From NCBI RefSeq assembly GCF_014269225.2, contig NZ_CP077097.1:2305001-2369000 (forward strand): a DNA stretch of 64,000 bases. Reading direction: 5' to 3'. The notes beneath the pieces are model-generated. The model was given only the letters and a program-made list of their open reading frames with translations. It searched no databases and had not been told where the DNA came from. The stretch is from Pseudomonas anuradhapurensis. Its GTDB lineage: Bacteria > Pseudomonadota > Gammaproteobacteria > Pseudomonadales > Pseudomonadaceae. Each line of letters starts with the position of its first letter. Within the stretch, counting starts at the first letter, position 1. Shown here piece after piece: positions 61,314-64,000 of this stretch. The position numbers and the translations under genes were made by a program.

Positions 61314-62534
61314 CCACATCGCGCCAAGTATGATCGCCTGGGCCGGAAGCAGATAACGGGCAAAGCGCAAGCCGCCATTGCTGAGCGCCAAAACGCATTT
61401 AGTCAAGGTGTTCCCGGTCAGGGCCATCATGCCCGGCACCACCAGATCGGCCATCTCCAGCCGCCCGGCCACCACCAGCGAGGCCACCGACGCAATGGCC
61501 GCATGGGCATCCCCCAAGCCACTGACGAACGCCGCGATGCTGACGCCGCCTTGGCCGAGATGATCCAGCAGAAACGCCGAGAACAGGACAACGCCGGTCA
61601 GGGCGACGGTAATGATCAGCGCGGTCCAGAGGCTGAAGGCACCGTCGCCCTGATGCGCCGCGGCCCCGCCTGGCGCGGCACGCCAGGGGGCCAGCAGCAG
61701 TACGCCATACACCACGGTAACCAATGCACCGAGCCCGATGGAGGTGGCGAACGGGCGCACCAGCTGAGGGTCGATGATGAACAGCACCAGGGCGAACTGG
61801 GTAATGCTGGCGAGGTTGGACAGCACGGCCGCCGCCGCCAGGGCGCGCACGGCAACTTCCTGGCGCCGGGCTTCGTGTGCCAGCAGGGCAATGGTCGCCG
61901 AGCCCGAGGCAAAGCCCGAAGCGATTGCGCTCAAGGGCAAGCCGTAGCGAGGCCCCATCAGGCGCATGGCGACATGGCCCACGGCACCGACCGTCATCAG
62001 CAGCACCACCAGCGTGCAGATGGTGCGCGGGTTGAGCACGTGGTATGGCCCCAGGAACCGGTCGGGTGTCAACGGCAGCACCACCAGCGCCACCGTCAGC
62101 AACATCAGGCCGTCGCGCAGTTCCTGTTCGCTCAGTTGCTGCAGCACAAAATGATGAAGTTCCCGCTGCAGGGCCAGCAGCACGGTCAGCACCACGCCGG
62201 CTGCGGTGGCCAGTTCAGGCTGCTCGAGGCTGAGCGCGCCCAGGGTCAGCACCAGCAGCAGGGCGATCTCGCTGGTGACCTCCGGGTCCTTGTCGGCATG
62301 TTTGCGGTAGTGCATGCACAGCATCAGCACCAGGCCCAGGCTCGCCACCCCGACCAGCATCGCCCCGGCCAGCAGCATGCTGACATAGCCCAGCAGGGCG
62401 GTGATGGCGAAGGTTCGCAGCCCGGCGGCAGCGTGGTCTTCGTTGCGGCCTTTCTTGCGTTCGCGTTCTAGCCCGACCAGCATGCCGATGCCCAGCGCTA
62501 CGGCGCCGTGGCTGACAGTCAGGGTGTCGAGCAT
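61299..62534 (-). CDS. MgtC/SapB N-terminal and DUF4010 C-terminal membrane protein
   Basis: The 411-residue protein has about 11 TM helices. The N-terminal GIGMLVGLERERKKGRNEDHAAAGLRTFAITALLGY is the MgtC/SapB signature; the C-terminal half with VSGLGDAHAAIASVASL and GMMALTGNTLTKCVLAL is DUF4010. Family function is unclear (ion or stress related). It overlaps the Fnr-type gene by 16 bp, forming an operon. Its original C-terminus was probably altered by the MITE at 61171-61309. Confidence 0.87.
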   Translation of the reverse strand: MLDTLTVSHGAVALGIGMLVGLERERKKGRNEDHAAAGLRTFAITALLGYVSMLLAGAMLVGVASLGLVLMLCMHYRKHADKDPEVTSEIALLLVLTLGALSLEQPELATAAGVVLTVLLALQRELHHFVLQQLSEQELRDGLMLLTVALVVLPLTPDRFLGPYHVLNPRTICTLVVLLMTVGAVGHVAMRLMGPRYGLPLSAIASGFASGSATIALLAHEARRQEVAVRALAAAAVLSNLASITQFALVLFIIDPQLVRPFATSIGLGALVTVVYGVLLLAPWRAAPGGAAAHQGDGAFSLWTALIITVALTGVVLFSAFLLDHLGQGGVSIAAFVSGLGDAHAAIASVASLVVAGRLEMADLVVPGMMALTGNTLTKCVLALSNGGLRFARYLLPAQAIILGAMWLGSV

Positions 62535-63340
62535 GGCGCCTTCGTGGCGTCCTTGTGCGCGGCATCAGCGCCGCCTTGCTCCAGGGCCATCAGCGCCGCC
62601 GGGTCGAGAATTTCCACCAGCCGTCCATGCAGGTTGACGATGCCCAGCGCGCGCAGGCGGGCAACCGAACGGCAGACGGTTTCCAGGCGCAGGCCAAGGT
62701 ACGAGGCCATGTCCTCGCGGGACATGCGCAACATGAAGCCATGGGCCGAGTAGCCACGGCTGACAAAGCGCTGCGACAGCCCGACCAGGAAGCTCGCCAG
62801 CCGCTGTTCGGCGGTGAGGTTGCACAGCATCAGCACGCGCTGGTGCTCACGCACGATCTCCCGGCTCATCAAGCGGTTCAGGCTTTGCTGCAGCACCGGA
62901 AACTCTCGCGCCAGGGTTTGCAGGCGGCGATAGGGCACCGGGCAGACTTCGCTGTCTTCCAGGGCAATGGCGTCACAGACATGGTGCTCGGTGGCAATCG
63001 CATCGAGGCCGAGCACGTCACCCGGCATCCAGAAGTTGATCACCACGCCCTGGCCTTCGACGCTGTTCAGGCTGGTCTTGAAACTGCCGCAGCGCACCGC
63101 ATAGAGCATGGTCAGTGGGTCGTTGGCATTGAACAACGCTGCGCCTTTGCGAACGCGCATGCGTGGGCCTATCAATGCGCCCAGGCAGCTGTGGTCGAGA
63201 ACGGGCAGGCCGGTGGGCAGGCACAGGCCGCTGACACGGCAGTCCTTGCACAGGGACACCAGCGGTTTCAGGTGGATAGGGTTTGCCGCATGCCGCGCAA
63301 CAGGTGGGTCGAGCAGCGTGACTTTCAGTTGGCCGGACAT
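62519..63340 (-). CDS. Fnr/Anr-type Crp family regulator with [4Fe-4S] cysteines
   Basis: The 273-residue protein has a Cys cluster C31, C34, C40 (CKDCRVSGLC) and a fourth Cys at 122 (HHVCDAIAL), the Fnr ligand set. The cNMP-binding fold and an HTH (SREDMASYLGLRLETVCRSVARLRALG) with the E--SR contact follow. It should be an oxygen-sensitive regulator. P. putida has three such paralogues; this looks like a non-canonical one, given the extended 10-residue N-terminus and 20-residue tail. An Fnr box lies upstream in the shared region. Confidence 0.9.
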   Translation of the reverse strand: MSGQLKVTLLDPPVARHAANPIHLKPLVSLCKDCRVSGLCLPTGLPVLDHSCLGALIGPRMRVRKGAALFNANDPLTMLYAVRCGSFKTSLNSVEGQGVVINFWMPGDVLGLDAIATEHHVCDAIALEDSEVCPVPYRRLQTLAREFPVLQQSLNRLMSREIVREHQRVLMLCNLTAEQRLASFLVGLSQRFVSRGYSAHGFMLRMSREDMASYLGLRLETVCRSVARLRALGIVNLHGRLVEILDPAALMALEQGGADAAHKDATKAPCSTP

Positions 63341-63342
63341 GC

Positions 63343-63591
63343 TCAGGCCCTCTGCGCGCGTCGACTATCGGTGTGTTGCGCTGTATTGCGAGGGGCACTG
63401 TGCGCCTCTGCCAGTGCGGCGCGGGGCGACCAGCCGGCGAGCATGTCGAGAGAGTGGGGCGCATTGAGGCGCGAGGTGAGCCGCTCGACGAACTGTTCGG
63501 CTTCGGCTGCTGTCCTGAAACTGATCCGGCAGTCGTCCAGGCGGACCCACCAGCGGTTCTGTTCGGTGCTGTTCTCGACGTAAACGTTCAT
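63343..63591 (-). CDS. Small hypothetical protein upstream of the Fnr-type gene
   Basis: The 82-residue protein starts at 63591 after CAGGAGG. It has an N-terminal beta pair (MNVYVENSTEQNRWWVRLDDCRISFRTAAEAEQFVERL), resembling a short DUF2188-like or RNA-binding-type fold, and a basic tail. It ends 2 bp before the Fnr-type start, so it leads the three-gene operon. Function unknown. Confidence 0.75.
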   Translation of the reverse strand: MNVYVENSTEQNRWWVRLDDCRISFRTAAEAEQFVERLTSRLNAPHSLDMLAGWSPRAALAEAHSAPRNTAQHTDSRRAQRA

Positions 63592-63719
63592 GGAGCCTCC
63601 TGAGTACGCATGAGCAAGACGACTGCTGACCAATGCAAAACGAAGGCATCCCTGCCGACAGCGGGGCGCTTGGCCCAGGTCGGTATGGAGTTAGCGTGCG
63701 CCGATGAAGCCGCCAAGTA

Positions 63720-63733
63720 TTGATCGCCGTCAA
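63720..63733. promoter_or_regulatory. Fnr/Anr box, near-consensus
   Basis: TTGAT-cgcc-GTCAA differs by one base from TTGAT-N4-ATCAA. It lies between the divergent small-protein operon and the usp gene. Confidence 0.7.
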
Positions 63734-63778
63734 ATTATCGAGCGATCGACCGTACCGCTGGTCTGCAGTGGGTTCTGG

Positions 63779-63792
63779 TTGATAAACATCAA
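63779..63792. promoter_or_regulatory. Fnr/Anr box, perfect
   Basis: TTGAT-aaac-ATCAA matches the anaerobox consensus at every fixed position. Its centre is 66 bp before the usp ATG, consistent with activation at about -41.5 of a start near 63827. Confidence 0.88.
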
Positions 63793-63851
63793 GTCTGCCG
63801 GCTGTGCCTGGCAGATGCTCCAGGTATGTACCGCAACCGCAGAGGTGTGCC

Positions 63852-64000
63852 ATGGAAACCCCGCAAAGACTGCTGCTGATTGCCTCCCCGCTGATGCGCC
63901 GGACCCCGGTCTATGACCGTGCCGCAGCGCTGGCCAAGGCCAAGGGGATGGCGCTGCACATCGTCGCTTTCGACTACCTGGAAGGGCTGGCCACGGCAGG
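63852..64000 (+). CDS. Universal stress protein (UspA family), truncated by the window
   Basis: The first 49 residues are visible: METPQRLLLIASPLMRRTPV, YDRAAALAKAKGMALHIVAFDYLEGLATA. The pattern fits a UspA-type alpha/beta fold, probably a tandem-domain E-type usp. AGAGG precedes the ATG. Two Fnr boxes upstream suggest low-oxygen induction, as for many Pseudomonas usp genes. The rest lies beyond 64000. Confidence 0.85.
   Translation, partial: METPQRLLLIASPLMRRTPVYDRAAALAKAKGMALHIVAFDYLEGLATA

Overview
The window reads as chromosomal DNA of a fluorescent Pseudomonas, most likely the P. putida group. It is GC-rich. It carries P. putida-type REP elements (inverted 'cttcttcgcggg...cccgctcccacagg' pairs). 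It also has a recognisable set of Pseudomonas genes: ppnN, a type 2 argC, cyo oxidase genes, Anr/Fnr-like regulators, and a LOV/LitR light-response locus. No rRNA, tRNA, CRISPR, prophage or full insertion sequence was seen. The right edge cuts a universal stress protein gene.

1-10.5 kb: ppnN; a YeiH-type exporter with a divergent LysR regulator; an NAD salvage locus (pncA-pncB with divergent nrtR and a clear NrtR-type palindrome inside the shared promoter); an NCS1 permease; and an Lrp regulator divergent from two LysE/RhtB exporters.

10.5-19.6 kb: an apparently undescribed catabolic cluster. It encodes a Nudix hydrolase, an FCD/GntR regulator, a carboxymuconolactone-decarboxylase-like protein, two paralogous flavin reductases, an aldehyde dehydrogenase, an alpha/beta hydrolase, a DUF1185 protein, an LLM flavin monooxygenase and an NCS1 permease. 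Three near-identical TGGTATACCA-type operators sit in the three promoters of the cluster. The gene set recalls flavin-dependent opening of an N-heterocycle, as in the Rut pathway, but the substrate is unknown. 19.6-25.1 kb: an AraC regulator with a 36-bp internal duplication, then AhpD-like, acyl-CoA-dehydrogenase-like and nitrate/sulfonate-type ABC transporter genes.

25-47.5 kb: GNAT, argC, LysR and MscS genes; a second-type cyoABCD cluster without cyoE; and a long run of small stress-type proteins (hemerythrin, DUF72, DUF421, CinA-like, PLDc_N, YqjE, DUF3618, response regulator, DJ-1/PfpI, PuuD, DUF2188, DUF2238). Several are very short genes.

47.5-51.5 kb: a FecI-FecR-TonB receptor iron-signalling set. 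51.5-61.1 kb: a light-response locus. Two convergent operons each begin at boxes matching the LitR operator pattern. One is CHI-like, DUF3833, DUF6482, FeS-cryptochrome, DUF2256. The other is SnoaL-like, SDR, FAD oxidase, DUF1365, CFA-synthase-like, DUF2878. They are followed by a short LOV photoreceptor and a divergent MerR/LitR regulator. 61.1-64 kb: a 139-bp MITE-like element flanked by CTAG supplies the last codons of an MgtC/DUF4010 gene. Next come an Fnr-type regulator and a usp gene behind two Fnr boxes.
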